From contig CP054936.1 of NCBI GenBank assembly GCA_013364255.1, positions 4,804,853 through 4,868,852 of the forward strand: DNA of 64,000 bases. Reading direction: 5' to 3'. This DNA is from Streptomyces seoulensis. Lineage in GTDB: Bacteria > Actinomycetota > Actinomycetes > Streptomycetales > Streptomycetaceae. The position numbers and the translations under genes are program-made. This document shows, piece after piece, positions 13,826-23,264 of the stretch; position 1 is the stretch's first letter; each line of letters begins with the position of its first letter. Under the pieces are notes generated by a model, which was given only the letters and a program-made list of their open reading frames with translations, searched no databases and was not told the DNA's origin.

Positions 13826-14611
13826 ATGCACATTCAGGACACTCATTGGTCGACCGCGTCCGCCGTCACGACCGGCGGCGCTGTGCTGGGCACGGCGGCC
13901 GGCGGGCGCGGGGACGAGTCCCGGGCGGCGCGGACCACGCCGCTGCGGGTGGACGCGCAGCGCAACCTGGAGCATGTGCTCAGGGCGGCGCGCGAGGTCT
14001 TCGGCGAGCTGGGGTACGGCGCGCCGATGGAGGACGTGGCGCGGCGCGCGCGGGTCGGCGTCGGCACCGTGTACCGGCGCTTTCCGAGCAAGGACGTCCT
14101 GGTGCGGCGGATAGCCGAGGAGGAGACCTCCCGGCTGACCGACCAGGCGCGGGCCGCGCTCGGGCAGGAGGACGACGCGTGGGCGGCGCTCTCTCGCTTC
14201 CTGCGCACGTCGGTGGCGTCCGGGGCCGGGCGGCTGCTGCCGCCGCAGGTGCTGCGGGTCGGCGTCGCCGAGGAGCACGCCGACGGCGCGGCCGGGCCGG
14301 ACGGCGCCCGGCTGCCGCAGCAGCGGACCCAGCCCGGTTCGGGAGAGCTGCGGCTGGTGGCCGACGGGGCCGCGCTCGCGGCGGATCCCGCGCTCGACGA
14401 CGCGGGGGCGGCGGCGCTGCTGGAGGTCGTGGGGCGGCTGGTGGAGCGGGCCCGCGCGGCGGGCGAACTGCGGCCGGACGTGTCGGTGTCGGACGTGCTG
14501 CTGGTCATCGCGACGGCGGCGCCCTCGCTCCCCGACCCGGCCCAGCAGGCGGCCGCCTCGGCCCGCCTCCTGGACATCCTCCTGGAGGGCCTGCGGTCCC
14601 GCCCTGCGTAA
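13826..14611 (+). CDS. TetR-family transcriptional regulator
   Basis: Protein of 261 residues starting at ATG of MHIQDTHW, with a GGGGGAA ribosome site about eight bases upstream; an in-frame start at 13787 lacks one. A 40-residue low-complexity N-terminal extension precedes the HTH (about residues 45-95), which reads MEDVARRARVGVGTVYRRFP, the TetR signature. The C-terminal ligand domain is Ala-rich and of unknown specificity. The gene ends before a 517-bp spacer, and the convergent neighbour is the cyclase gene. Confidence 0.88.
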   Translation: MHIQDTHWSTASAVTTGGAVLGTAAGGRGDESRAARTTPLRVDAQRNLEHVLRAAREVFGELGYGAPMEDVARRARVGVGTVYRRFPSKDVLVRRIAEEETSRLTDQARAALGQEDDAWAALSRFLRTSVASGAGRLLPPQVLRVGVAEEHADGAAGPDGARLPQQRTQPGSGELRLVADGAALAADPALDDAGAAALLEVVGRLVERARAAGELRPDVSVSDVLLVIATAAPSLPDPAQQAAASARLLDILLEGLRSRPA

Positions 14612-15128
14612 GAGGCGGCGCGGTCGGCGCGTCGGGCTCCGCGTGAGGTACGGCGGGCTGCGGAGCGGCGCGTTGCGGAGCGGCGAGTCGCGGGCCGGTG
14701 GGTTGCGGGCTGGTGGCCGGCGGAATGCCGTTCATCGGTCTCCGGCCGGCGGTACGTCGGCTGGGTGACGGCACACGCTTGACGGTTGGCGCCGCCGCTC
14801 GACGGGAGCGGCGTTGACGGCACGGCTCGACGTCACCGGCCCCGGCCGACGCCTACGCCGTGCCTCGACACGACCCGTACGGCGCGACCCGTACGGCGCG
14901 AAGCGGCGGGTTGTCTCGGGGCGGGGTGTTAGGCCGCCGGAGGCCAGGGCGTCGCGCTGGCGGACGATGCCAGCCGGGACCCCTCGGCCCCTGAACGTGC
15001 GGGCCGAAGCAGGCGGCACCGCACGGCCGCTGACGGCGAAGAGCTCACCGAGCCGCTGCCGGCCCGCCGCAGACCGTACGACGGGGGCGGGGCGTTCGGG
15101 GGCGGTGGGGCGTCTCGGGGTGAGGTGT
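14612..15128. repeat. Spacer with echo of the cyclase 3' end
   Basis: 517 bases without a clear gene. At 14931-14985 the minus strand repeats, with a few changes, the last coding stretch and stop region of the cyclase at 15129-15185: the cyclase ends AVPAGIAPQRDALASGS and the copy would read GVPAGIVRQRDALASGG. Homology seems to continue for about 20-30 bases past the stop (CCCCGAGAC text). Also a 14-base unit ACCCGTACGGCGCG is tandemly doubled near 14875-14903. This looks like a decayed partial tandem duplication or a remnant of a deleted second cyclase copy. Confidence 0.6.
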
Positions 15129-17207
15129 TCAGCTGCCGGAGGCCAGGGCGTCGCGTTGGGGGGCGATGCCGGCCGGGACCGCGCGGGCGCGGGCCGGGGT
15201 GCCGGTCCAGCAGGTGCCCCGGCGGGCGAGCAGGCGGCGCAGCCACATCTCCAGGGCGACCAGGTCCGCCAGGCCGTCCAGGGGCAGCGGCTCGCCCTGG
15301 GCCGCCGCGCGCAGGGCCTTGCGGACCACCCGTGCCTCCACGAGGCCCGCCTCCGCGAGCAGCGGGGTGGCGAACAGGTCGATCAGGCCGTCCACGGCCA
15401 CCCGCAGTCCCGCCCGGGCCGCGACGGCCGCCGGGGCGTGCGAGGGCGCGCCCCAGCCGGGCGGCAGTTCGCCGACTCCGGCGCCCTCCAGGACCGTGCG
15501 CAGGATGGCCGCGCGGGCCCCCGGCTGGACGCGCAGGGCCTCCGGCAGGGCGCGGCAGGCTCGGACGACCTGGTTGTCGAGGAACGGGGTGTGCAGCCGC
15601 TGGGAGCGGATCTCGGCGGCCTGTTCCAGGACGCGCAGGTCCGCGGCGCAGCGCGCCAGCGCGGCCCGTGCGCGGTGGTCGCCCGGCCGCTGGCCGGGGC
15701 CGGCGCCGGGCCGGGTCGTCGCGCCCTGGAGGCGAACCGATACTTCAGCCAGCGCCTCACCGGTCAGCCACCGCGCGGCCGGGCCGGGCCCGCCCCAGGT
15801 GAGCGCGGCCAGCGACGCCCCGACCGCGCCCGCGGGCTCGTCGAAGCGGCGGTGCAGCAGCCGGTCGGCCAGCCCCTCCAGGCCGGAGCGGTAGGGCGTG
15901 CGGGCCAGCCGCCGGGCCGCGCCGTAGACCCGCGCGGGCACCAGGACCGAGCCGTCGGCTCTGGTGAGGGCGGCGACGGGGCGGACCAGGTGGCGCCGTT
16001 TGCGGTCCATCAGGAGGTCGGCCAGGCGCGCGGGATGCGCGTCGAGCACCTGGCGGGCGCCGTAGCCGGTGAAGTGGTCGGCGCTGCCCGCGGCCAGCCG
16101 GGCGCGGTGCCGGGCCGCCGTGACCAGGGACGGGCCGGGCTCGTCGGTGAGCGGGCCGTCCAGGTCGACGTAGGGCAGGACGTCCTCGCCGCCCGTGACG
16201 ACCACGTGGTGCAGGCGCGGGTTGGCGGCGAGGGTCCCGGCCCGTTCGAGTTCCGCCTCGCGGCCGCCGACGGCGAGGTCGTTGAAGGTGACGGCGAGCA
16301 GGCGTTCGCCGGCGCCGGTGCCGTGGCCCAGGAGCGTGCCGGGGTTGCCCGGCAGGCCGGCGGCCAGCAGGGCGAGCGTGCCCGAGGCCGGGCCGCCGGA
16401 CAGGTCGGCGCCGATCCCGGGCACCGGCATCCCGCGGGCCGCGCGGCGCTCGGCCGGGCCCATGCCGGGCACCGGGCCGGGGTCGATGTCGGGCACGTGC
16501 CGGGGCGCGGAGAGGCGGGCCCGGACGGCCTCGACCAGGGCGTCGCGCACCGCGTCGACCGCGCTGTCGGGATCGGCGGGGGGCGCGGCGACGGCGAGCG
16601 AGGCGACCGGCTCGTACCCGGCGACCTCGCGCGCCCCGGCCCGCAGGATCAGGGCGTGCCCCGGAGGGATGCGCCGGACGCCCTCGTAGGGCGTGGAGTC
16701 GGCGAGCGCGGCCGGTACGTCGGGAGCGGCGAGCAGGGCGGCCAGGTGCCCGAAGTCGAGGTTGGCCTCGACGAGGTCGGCCAGCGGCAGCGCGGCCGTC
16801 GCGTAGGCCGTGCCGCCGGCCCAGGGAGTGTGGAACACCGGGCGCGCGCCCGCGAGGTCGCCGCAGACGGTGATGCGGCGGCCCACCTGGACGACGGCCG
16901 TGTAACTGCCGGGCCAGGCGGTCAGGTGCCGCAGTGCGCCCCCGCGCGCCGCGAACAGGCCGATGCGCAGCTGTTCGTCGGAGGCGCCGCAGGTGCCGAG
17001 CACCGCGACCCTGGTCTGCGCGTCGGCCTGCACCAGGCGGACCTCGTCGGGCCGCCAGTCGCCGACCGCCCACAGCGGATCGGGATCGCTCCACAGGAGC
17101 TGGGAGCCCACCGGCTGCACGGTCTCGCCGTCGTACCCGGTGGCGCCGGCGGAACCGATCCGGTCGGCGCCCGCGGCGGCGCTGCTCCACCCCACCAACC
17201 ACCGCAT
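15129..17207 (-). CDS. Asparagine-synthase-like macrolactam cyclase
   Basis: Protein of 692 residues starting at MRWLVGWSS, with GGAGG five bases upstream. The N-terminal half resembles a class II glutaminase domain, but no catalytic Cys follows the initiator Met, so glutamine hydrolysis is unlikely. The C-terminal half is an ATP-pyrophosphatase synthetase domain with a degenerate PP-loop (DLSGGPASGTLALL, where SGGxDS is usual) and RLHTPFLDNQVV. This combination is typical of lasso-peptide and ikarugamycin/albusnodin-type macrolactam cyclases, which adenylate an acid and form an amide ring. No lasso precursor, leader peptidase or PqqD-like gene is visible nearby, so it seems to stand alone. 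A plain asparagine synthetase is the alternative. Confidence 0.75.
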   Translation of the reverse strand: MRWLVGWSSAAAGADRIGSAGATGYDGETVQPVGSQLLWSDPDPLWAVGDWRPDEVRLVQADAQTRVAVLGTCGASDEQLRIGLFAARGGALRHLTAWPGSYTAVVQVGRRITVCGDLAGARPVFHTPWAGGTAYATAALPLADLVEANLDFGHLAALLAAPDVPAALADSTPYEGVRRIPPGHALILRAGAREVAGYEPVASLAVAAPPADPDSAVDAVRDALVEAVRARLSAPRHVPDIDPGPVPGMGPAERRAARGMPVPGIGADLSGGPASGTLALLAAGLPGNPGTLLGHGTGAGERLLAVTFNDLAVGGREAELERAGTLAANPRLHHVVVTGGEDVLPYVDLDGPLTDEPGPSLVTAARHRARLAAGSADHFTGYGARQVLDAHPARLADLLMDRKRRHLVRPVAALTRADGSVLVPARVYGAARRLARTPYRSGLEGLADRLLHRRFDEPAGAVGASLAALTWGGPGPAARWLTGEALAEVSVRLQGATTRPGAGPGQRPGDHRARAALARCAADLRVLEQAAEIRSQRLHTPFLDNQVVRACRALPEALRVQPGARAAILRTVLEGAGVGELPPGWGAPSHAPAAVAARAGLRVAVDGLIDLFATPLLAEAGLVEARVVRKALRAAAQGEPLPLDGLADLVALEMWLRRLLARRGTCWTGTPARARAVPAGIAPQRDALASGS

Positions 17208-17899
17208 CGACGCCTCCACGGACCGCGGACAACCAGGTGCACCGTTCGAACCGGTCACCATGCTGCCACGAAGGAAGCGCGCCGGAGGGGAGGCGGAGCC
17301 GCCTCGGGCCCGCGGTGCGCGCCTTCGCGCGCCGACCGCGTCGATGGCGCGCCGACGGCGAACGGCCGTGCCGGGCAAGGTCGTCGCGACCTGAATGCGC
17401 CCCCTGATGCGCTCCCCGCGATACTCCGCGCGCCGTCAAGTGCCGTGGTGGGGACGGAATTAGGTGACGGGACGATGGGGCTATTTTCAGCCAAATCGGA
17501 GTTCGGCGAACTGGCGTGCGCACGCTCCGTACACGCGCGGCGCGGCAGCCGGCAACGCACGGTCCGGGAGGCGGAGTTCGCCTCCCGGACCGGTCCGCCG
17601 CCCGCGGGGATGTAGGCGGCGGTGTCCCCCAGCCCACTGGATCCAGTACAGCGGGCCGACCCACGCAGGACCATGCAACAGCCGCTCCGGTGGCCGGAGT
17701 AGAGCGCACGCACGGGCGCACGGCCACACATCGGGAGCACGCCGGCACCCTGCGTGCAGGCTCCGTACTCCCGTGCGGACCACAATCCCGCCATCCGGAA
17801 GAATGCCCCTTAACGCTTGGGATGCGGCGAACTACGCTGGGTTTACGAATGCCGCGTGGTTATGCCAGCGCGGCAGCCGTCTGTGTCGAGGGGTGGCGC
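17208..17899. promoter_or_regulatory. Divergent 690-bp region with hairpin and promoter
   Basis: No credible gene on either strand. At 17561-17591 there is a perfect 13-bp stem with a 5-base loop (GGTCCGGGAGGCG arms), without a T-tract. At 17810-17838 TTAACG-N17-TACGCT is a plausible promoter for the + strand regulator, giving a leader of about 55 nt. Confidence 0.45.
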
Positions 17900-19324
17900 A
17901 TGTCCAGGGAGCAACGCGGGCCGAACGAGAAACTCGGCGCCGTTCTCGCCCTCGCGGGAATCAGCAACGCAGGGCTCGCACGGCGCGTCAACGACCTCGG
18001 CGCCCAGCGCGGTTTGACACTTCGCTACGACAAGACGTCGGTGGCGCGCTGGGTCTCGAAGGGGATGGTGCCGCAGGGCGCGGCGCCGCACCTCATCGCC
18101 GCCGCCATCGGCCAGAAGCTCGGCCGCCCGGTGCCGCTGCACGAGATCGGCCTGGCGGACGCGGACCCCGCGCCCGAGGTGGGCCTCGCCTTCCCCCGGG
18201 ACGTCGCCCAGGCGGTGCGGTCGGCGACCGAGCTGTACCGGCTGGACCTGGCCGGGCGCCGGGCCGGCTCCGGCGGCATCTGGCAGTCGCTGGCCGGCTC
18301 GTTCGCCGTGACCGCGTACGCCACTCCCGCCTCCCGGTGGCTGATAACCCCGGCCGACAGCTCGGTGGCACGCGAGGCGAACACGGCGGAGGGCTCGGGC
18401 GCACCGCTGAAAGTCGGCCACAGCGACGTCGGGAAGCTGCGCGAGGCCGCCGAGGACGCCAGGCGCTGGGACTCCAAGTACGGGGGCGGCGACTGGCGTT
18501 CGTCGATGGTCCCGGAGTGTCTGCGGGTGGAGGCGGCGCCGCTGCTGCTCGGCTCGTACTCCGACGAGGTCGGCAGGGCCCTGTTCGGCGCGTCCGCCGA
18601 GCTGACCCGGCTGGCCGGCTGGATGGCCTTCGACACCGGCCAGCAGGAGGCCGCGCAGCGCTACTACATCCAGGCGCTGCGGCTGGCCCGCGCGGCGGCC
18701 GACGTGCCCCTGGGGGGCTACGTCCTGGCGTCGATGTCCCTCCAGGCGACCTACCGCGGCTTCGGCGACGAGGGCGTCGACCTCGCGCAGGCCGCCCTGG
18801 AGCGCAACCGCGGCCTGGCCACGGCCCGCACCATGAGCTTCTTCCGCCTCGTGGAGGCACGCGCCCACGCGCGCGCCGGGGACGCCCAGGCGGCCGGCGC
18901 GGCCCTGAAGGCGGCCGAGGGCTGGCTGGAGCGCTCCCGGGAGGGCGACAACGACCCCTCCTGGCTGGGCTTCTACGGCTACGACCGGTTCGCCGCCGAC
19001 GCCGCCGAGTGCTACCGCGACCTGAAGGCGCCCCGCCAGGTCCGCCGCTTCACCGAGCAGGCGCTGTCGAAGCCGACGGAGGAGTTCGTGCGCTCGCACG
19101 GCCTCCGGCTCGTCGTCTCCGCGGTCGCCGAACTGGAGTCGGGCAACCTGGACGCGGCCTGCGAGCAGGGCGTGCGGGCGGTGGAGGTCGCCGGGCGCAT
19201 CTCCTCGGCGCGCACCATGGAGTACGTCAGGGACCTCCTGCACCGGCTGGAGCCCTACGGCGACGAACCCCGCGTGGCCGAGCTGCGCGAACGGGCCCGG
19301 CCGCTGCTGGTGACCCCCGCCTAG
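17900..19324 (+). CDS. Sporulation-associated-type regulator (XRE/TPR-like)
   Basis: Protein of 474 residues starting at MSREQRGPNEKLG; the frame upstream to 17516 is low-complexity and not protein-like. The first 75 residues form a helix-turn-helix-like module (LGAVLALAGISNAGLARRVN ... VARWVSKG), and the remainder is helical with TPR-like text (AAQRYYIQALRLARAAADVP). This architecture matches a family conserved in Streptomyces, including the negative differentiation regulator NsdA and so-called sporulation associated proteins; membership is from memory of the family, not a search. Target genes are unknown. The gene is alone between the cyclase and the oxidase. Confidence 0.75.
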   Translation: MSREQRGPNEKLGAVLALAGISNAGLARRVNDLGAQRGLTLRYDKTSVARWVSKGMVPQGAAPHLIAAAIGQKLGRPVPLHEIGLADADPAPEVGLAFPRDVAQAVRSATELYRLDLAGRRAGSGGIWQSLAGSFAVTAYATPASRWLITPADSSVAREANTAEGSGAPLKVGHSDVGKLREAAEDARRWDSKYGGGDWRSSMVPECLRVEAAPLLLGSYSDEVGRALFGASAELTRLAGWMAFDTGQQEAAQRYYIQALRLARAAADVPLGGYVLASMSLQATYRGFGDEGVDLAQAALERNRGLATARTMSFFRLVEARAHARAGDAQAAGAALKAAEGWLERSREGDNDPSWLGFYGYDRFAADAAECYRDLKAPRQVRRFTEQALSKPTEEFVRSHGLRLVVSAVAELESGNLDAACEQGVRAVEVAGRISSARTMEYVRDLLHRLEPYGDEPRVAELRERARPLLVTPA

Positions 19325-19425
19325 CCGGCAGCCGTCCGCCTCGGGGCGCCCGGAGGGCGTCCGCCACCCGGGTTCGCGGGCATTGTCAGTGGCACGGTGC
19401 ACTATCGAGGCGGGAGGTGGAGCGG

Positions 19426-20637
19426 ATGCGGCCGAGGATCGCTCACGACTGCGACGTGCTGGTGGTCGGCGGCGGGATCGTCGGGCTGTCGACGGCGTAC
19501 GCGATCACGCGTGCCGCGCCGGGCACCCGCGTGACCGTGCTGGAGAAGGAGCCGGGTCCGGCCCGGCACCAGACGGGACGCAACAGCGGGGTGATCCACA
19601 GCGGGATCTACTACCGGCCGGGCTCCCTCAAGGCGCGGTACGCGGTGCGGGGCGCGGCCGAGATGGTCAAGTTCTGCGCCGAGTACGGCGTCGCGCACGC
19701 CGTCACCGGCAAGCTGATCGTCGCGACCTCGCGCGCCGAGCTGCCCCGGCTGCACGCCCTGGTGCAGCGCGGCCGGGAGAACGGCATCCCGGTGCGCGAG
19801 CTGGGCGCCGCGCAGATCGCGGAGTACGAGCCCGAGGTGCGCGGACTGGCCGCGATCCACGTGGGCACGACCGGGATCTGCGACTACACCGACGTGGCCC
19901 GGCACCTGGCCGACGCCTCCGGCGCGGAGATCCGCTACGGGGCGCGGGTCGTCCAGGTGGACCGCCGCCCGCGGCTGGGGGTGGCCGTCCGCACCGCGCG
20001 CGGGGACGTCGTGCGCGGGCGGGTGCTGGTGAACTGCGCGGGGCTGCACTGCGACGAGGTGGCGCGGCTGACCGGCGACGACCCGGGGATGCGGATCGTG
20101 CCGTTCCGCGGGGAGTACTACGAGCTGGCGCGGCCGGAGCTGGTGCGGGGCCTGGTGTATCCGGTGCCGGACCCGGCGTTCCCGTTCCTCGGCGTGCACC
20201 TCACCCGCGGGATCGACGGCGGCGTGCACGTCGGGCCCAACGCGGTGCCGGCGCTGGCCCGCGAGGGGTACGGGTGGGGGGTCGTACGGCCCCGGGAGCT
20301 GGCCGGGACGCTCGGCTGGCCGGGCTCGTGGCGGATCGCCCGGCGGCACTGGCGGTACGGGGCCGGGGAGCTGCGGCGGTCGGTGTCCAAGGGGGCGTTC
20401 ACGCAGGCGGTGCGCAGGCTCCTGCCGGAGGTGGCGGACGGGGATCTGGTGCCGGCCGCCGCGGGCGTGCGGGCGCAGGCGGTGCTGCGGGACGGGACGC
20501 TGGTGGACGACTTCCTGATCCGGGAGGGTGCGCGGGCGGTGCACGTGCTGAACGCGCCGTCGCCGGCGGCCACGGCGTCGCTGCCGATCGGACGCGAGGT
20601 CGCCCGCCGGGCGCTGTCGGCCCTGGCGCAGGGGTGA
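19426..20637 (+). CDS. lhgO: L-2-hydroxyglutarate oxidase-like flavoprotein
   Basis: Protein of 403 residues; ATG 19426 has GGGAGG eight bases upstream. The N terminus carries the FAD dinucleotide motif (VLVVGGGIVGLSTAYAI) and the LhgO-type sequence RHQTGRNSGVIHSGIYY. Further family text includes VNCAGLHCDEVARLTG and IVPFRGEYYEL. LhgO enzymes oxidise L-2-hydroxyglutarate to 2-oxoglutarate, feeding electrons to the membrane or oxygen. A GTG nine bases upstream is in frame but overlaps the ribosome site. Promoter elements in 19325-19425 are not obvious. Confidence 0.88.
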   Translation: MRPRIAHDCDVLVVGGGIVGLSTAYAITRAAPGTRVTVLEKEPGPARHQTGRNSGVIHSGIYYRPGSLKARYAVRGAAEMVKFCAEYGVAHAVTGKLIVATSRAELPRLHALVQRGRENGIPVRELGAAQIAEYEPEVRGLAAIHVGTTGICDYTDVARHLADASGAEIRYGARVVQVDRRPRLGVAVRTARGDVVRGRVLVNCAGLHCDEVARLTGDDPGMRIVPFRGEYYELARPELVRGLVYPVPDPAFPFLGVHLTRGIDGGVHVGPNAVPALAREGYGWGVVRPRELAGTLGWPGSWRIARRHWRYGAGELRRSVSKGAFTQAVRRLLPEVADGDLVPAAAGVRAQAVLRDGTLVDDFLIREGARAVHVLNAPSPAATASLPIGREVARRALSALAQG

Positions 20638-20798
20638 GGGTCTCCCCCCGGAGGGTCCCCGCCCCTGCCCGGCCCGTCCCTGCCCGGCCCGTCCCTGGGG
20701 GCTGCCGCTCCCGGACCCCCGCTGTCGGCCCGAACGGCCTCGTCCTCACCCGCCGGACGGGCTGCTTCGCTCGACCGGGTCGTAAAATCGGTGGCACT

Positions 20799-21626
20799 GT
20801 GTCTGAGTCCTTGAAGCTTTCTCCCGCCCGTCAGCCCGCACCCGACGCCGACGGCGCCGTTCCGCTCGGCCGGCCCAAGGGGGAGCCCCGCTTCCCCGAC
20901 GGCCCCCAGGCCGATCCGGCCGGATCGCACTTCGAGCGGCGGATCCGGAGTTTCCAGCCCCGGCGCAGCCGGGTCACCACCGGGCAGGCGGAGGCGCTCC
21001 AGCGGCTGTGGTCCCGGTGGGGGCTGGACATCGACGGGCAGCGGGTCCTGGACCTGGCCGAGCTGTTCGGCGACCGCCGCCCCGTCGTGCTGGAGATCGG
21101 GTTCGGGATGGGCGAGGCCACCGCGAAGATGGCGGCCGCCGACCCGGACACCGGCATCCTGGCCGTCGACGTCCACACGCCCGGTCAGGGCAACCTGCTG
21201 GCCCTCGCCGAACGCACCGGCCTCGGCAACGTCCGGGTCGCCAACGGCGACGCGATCATCCTGCTGCGCGAGATGCTCACCCCGGACTCCCTCGACGGCC
21301 TGCGCGTCTACTTCCCCGACCCCTGGCCCAAGAAGCGGCACCACAAGCGGCGGCTGATCCAGCCGGAGTTCCTGACGCTGGCCGCCGCCCGGCTGCGGCC
21401 CGGGGCGATCGTGCACTGCGCGACCGACTGGGAGCCGTACGCCGAACAGATGCTCGACGTGCTGACCGCGCACCCCGCCTTCGAGAACACCCGCGCCGAC
21501 GGCGGCTTCGCCCCCCGCCCCGGCTTCCGCCCCCTGACCCGGTTCGAGGGCCAGGGCCTGGAGAAGGGGCACGTGGTGAACGACCTGCTCTTCCGCCGCG
21601 TACCCCACGACGAGCAGCAGCGATAG
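20799..21626 (+). CDS. trmB: tRNA (guanine-N7)-methyltransferase
   Basis: Protein of 275 residues starting at a GTG. A 50-residue variable N terminus leads into the Rossmann methyltransferase fold with the SAM-binding motif VLEIGFGMGEATAKMA and the TrmB signature YFPDPWPKKRHHKRRL. A late motif, TRFEGQGLEKGH, closes the tRNA-binding region. The enzyme makes m7G46 in the variable loop of tRNAs using SAM. It is followed closely by the PrsW gene on the same strand, but that gene appears to have its own promoter. Confidence 0.93.
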   Translation: MSESLKLSPARQPAPDADGAVPLGRPKGEPRFPDGPQADPAGSHFERRIRSFQPRRSRVTTGQAEALQRLWSRWGLDIDGQRVLDLAELFGDRRPVVLEIGFGMGEATAKMAAADPDTGILAVDVHTPGQGNLLALAERTGLGNVRVANGDAIILLREMLTPDSLDGLRVYFPDPWPKKRHHKRRLIQPEFLTLAAARLRPGAIVHCATDWEPYAEQMLDVLTAHPAFENTRADGGFAPRPGFRPLTRFEGQGLEKGHVVNDLLFRRVPHDEQQR

Positions 21627-21699
21627 CACGAGACCGCACAGGACCGCACCGCCCGCGCCCGGACCTCGATACCCCGTCGCGGGCGGTCCCCTCCCTCGT

Positions 21700-21705
21700 T
21701 AGGGT
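21700..21705 (+). promoter_or_regulatory. -10 element for a leaderless transcript
   Basis: TAGGGT sits seven bases before the GTG start of the PrsW gene. With a usual start site seven bases after the -10, transcription would begin at the start codon, giving a leaderless mRNA. The -35 region is weak. Confidence 0.5.
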
Positions 21706-21712
21706 CAATCAC

Positions 21713-23185
21713 GTGGTCACCAGTCCCCCGTACCCGACGCATCCCAGCGGTCCCGCCCCCGTCGGCGGCCCACCGCGGCACGCCCACTGGTGGCAGAAAC
21801 GGTGGGTGCGGTACGGCGCCCTGGCCGCCCTGCTGGCGCTGTCCGGGCTCGTCATCCTCGCCCTCGTACGGCGGCAGACCGGCACCGAGGGCCTCCTGGT
21901 CGGACTGGGCCTGGCCGTGCTGCCGGTGCCGCTGCTGACGGCCGCGTTCCGCTGGCTGGACCGCGTCGACCCGGGACCCTGGCGCAACATGGTGTTCGCG
22001 TTCGCGTGGGGCGCCTGCGCCGCGGCGCTCATCGCCATCGTCGCCAACAGCTTCGCGACGAAGTGGATCGCCACGGCGACCGCCGACCCGGCCGGGGCGG
22101 ACACCCTGGGCGCGACGGTGATAGCCCCGATCGTGGAGGAGTCCGCGAAGGCCGCCGCCGTGCTGCTGGTCTTCCTCTTCCGCAGACGCGACTTCACCGG
22201 CATCGTCGACGGGGTGGTGATAGCCGGGGTGACCGCGACCGGCTTCGCGTTCACCGAGAACATCCTCTACCTCGGCACCGCCTTCGGCGCCGACCAGATG
22301 ACCGGCGGCCGGGGCATCGCCTCCGTCACCGCGGCCACCTTCTTCGTGCGCGTGGTGATGTCGCCCTTCGCGCACCCGCTGTTCACCGTCTTCACCGGCA
22401 TCGGCTTCGGCATCGCCGCGTCCCTGTCCGCCGAGCGCCACCGGGTGCGCCGCGCCCTGCTGCCGCCGGCCGGACTGCTGCTGGCGATGGGCATGCACGC
22501 CTTCTGGAACAGCTCCTCGACCTTCGGCGAGTACGGCTTCTTCGCGGTCTACGGCGCCTTCATGCTGCCCGCCCTCGGGCTGCTGACCTGGCTGGTGGTC
22601 TGGACCCGCCAGCGGGAGCTGCGCACGGTGCGCGAGGAGTTGCCCGCGTACGCCGCCGCCGGGTGGCTGACCCCCGCCGAGCCGTTCGCCCTCGGGTCCA
22701 TGCGGGCCCGCCGGGTGGCCCGCGAGTACGCCGGCCGGCACCTGGGCAAGCCCGCGGCGCGCACCGTCGCCCAGTACGAGGCGTACGCGACCTCGCTGGC
22801 GTTCCTGCGCCGCCGCGGCCGCCTCGGCCGGGCCGGCGCCGGCTTCGCCGCCCGCGAGCAGGAGCTGCTGCACGCGATGTGGCGCGGCCGCGAGGTGGCG
22901 CGGCCCGCGCTCGACCACGCGGCCCGGATGACCGCGCCGCCGGTGCGGGTGGTCGCCCCGCCGTGGCCGGTCCTCGGCGTGTACGGCCAGTCCCAGCGCT
23001 ACGGCGCCCCGCACCCCCACCCGCGCCCCCAGGGCCCCGGCCCCGCCCCCGGTGCGCACGGGTACGGGTATCCGCAGAGCGGTCCGGTCGCGCCCGGGGC
23101 GGCGCAGGGGTACGGGTCGTACGGCGCCGCCGGCGCGGCTCCGGCGCCGTACCCCGCGTACAACCCCTACCGGACGCAACCCTGA
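21713..23185 (+). CDS. PrsW-family intramembrane protease
   Basis: Protein of 490 residues with about eight membrane segments in the first 310 residues. Conserved PrsW residues are present: the EExxK motif in APIVEESAKAAAV, the ExxxN region in GFAFTENILYLG, and HAFWN in the segment GMHAFWNSSSTFG. Bacillus PrsW cleaves the anti-sigma factor RsiW inside or near the membrane; whether this homologue does something similar is unknown. The last 150 residues form a cytosolic, Pro/Tyr/Gly-rich tail absent from short PrsW proteins. The start GTG lies just after a -10 box, suggesting a leaderless mRNA. Confidence 0.9.
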   Translation: MVTSPPYPTHPSGPAPVGGPPRHAHWWQKRWVRYGALAALLALSGLVILALVRRQTGTEGLLVGLGLAVLPVPLLTAAFRWLDRVDPGPWRNMVFAFAWGACAAALIAIVANSFATKWIATATADPAGADTLGATVIAPIVEESAKAAAVLLVFLFRRRDFTGIVDGVVIAGVTATGFAFTENILYLGTAFGADQMTGGRGIASVTAATFFVRVVMSPFAHPLFTVFTGIGFGIAASLSAERHRVRRALLPPAGLLLAMGMHAFWNSSSTFGEYGFFAVYGAFMLPALGLLTWLVVWTRQRELRTVREELPAYAAAGWLTPAEPFALGSMRARRVAREYAGRHLGKPAARTVAQYEAYATSLAFLRRRGRLGRAGAGFAAREQELLHAMWRGREVARPALDHAARMTAPPVRVVAPPWPVLGVYGQSQRYGAPHPHPRPQGPGPAPGAHGYGYPQSGPVAPGAAQGYGSYGAAGAAPAPYPAYNPYRTQP

Positions 23186-23206
23186 TCTGAGCCGGTCGTC
23201 CGGATC

Positions 23207-23262
23207 GGATCGGATCACCCGGATCGGATCGCCCGGGTCGGATCGCCCGGGTCGGATCGTCC
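23207..23262. repeat. Four tandem 14-bp units between convergent genes
   Basis: Units at 23207, 23221, 23235 and 23249 follow the pattern GGRTCGGATCRYCC with one to three changes. They fill the spacer between the PrsW and aldo/keto reductase stops. A terminator role is possible but no clear stem with T-tract is seen. Confidence 0.8.
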
Positions 23263-23264
23263 GG

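Noticed and set aside
14814..17615. 933-residue plus-strand ORF
   Set aside because: Antisense to the cyclase; no motifs.
17208..17800. Lasso precursor gene upstream of the cyclase
   Set aside because: Minus-strand frames were read; none has a leader-core layout with a suitable ring Gly and ribosome site.
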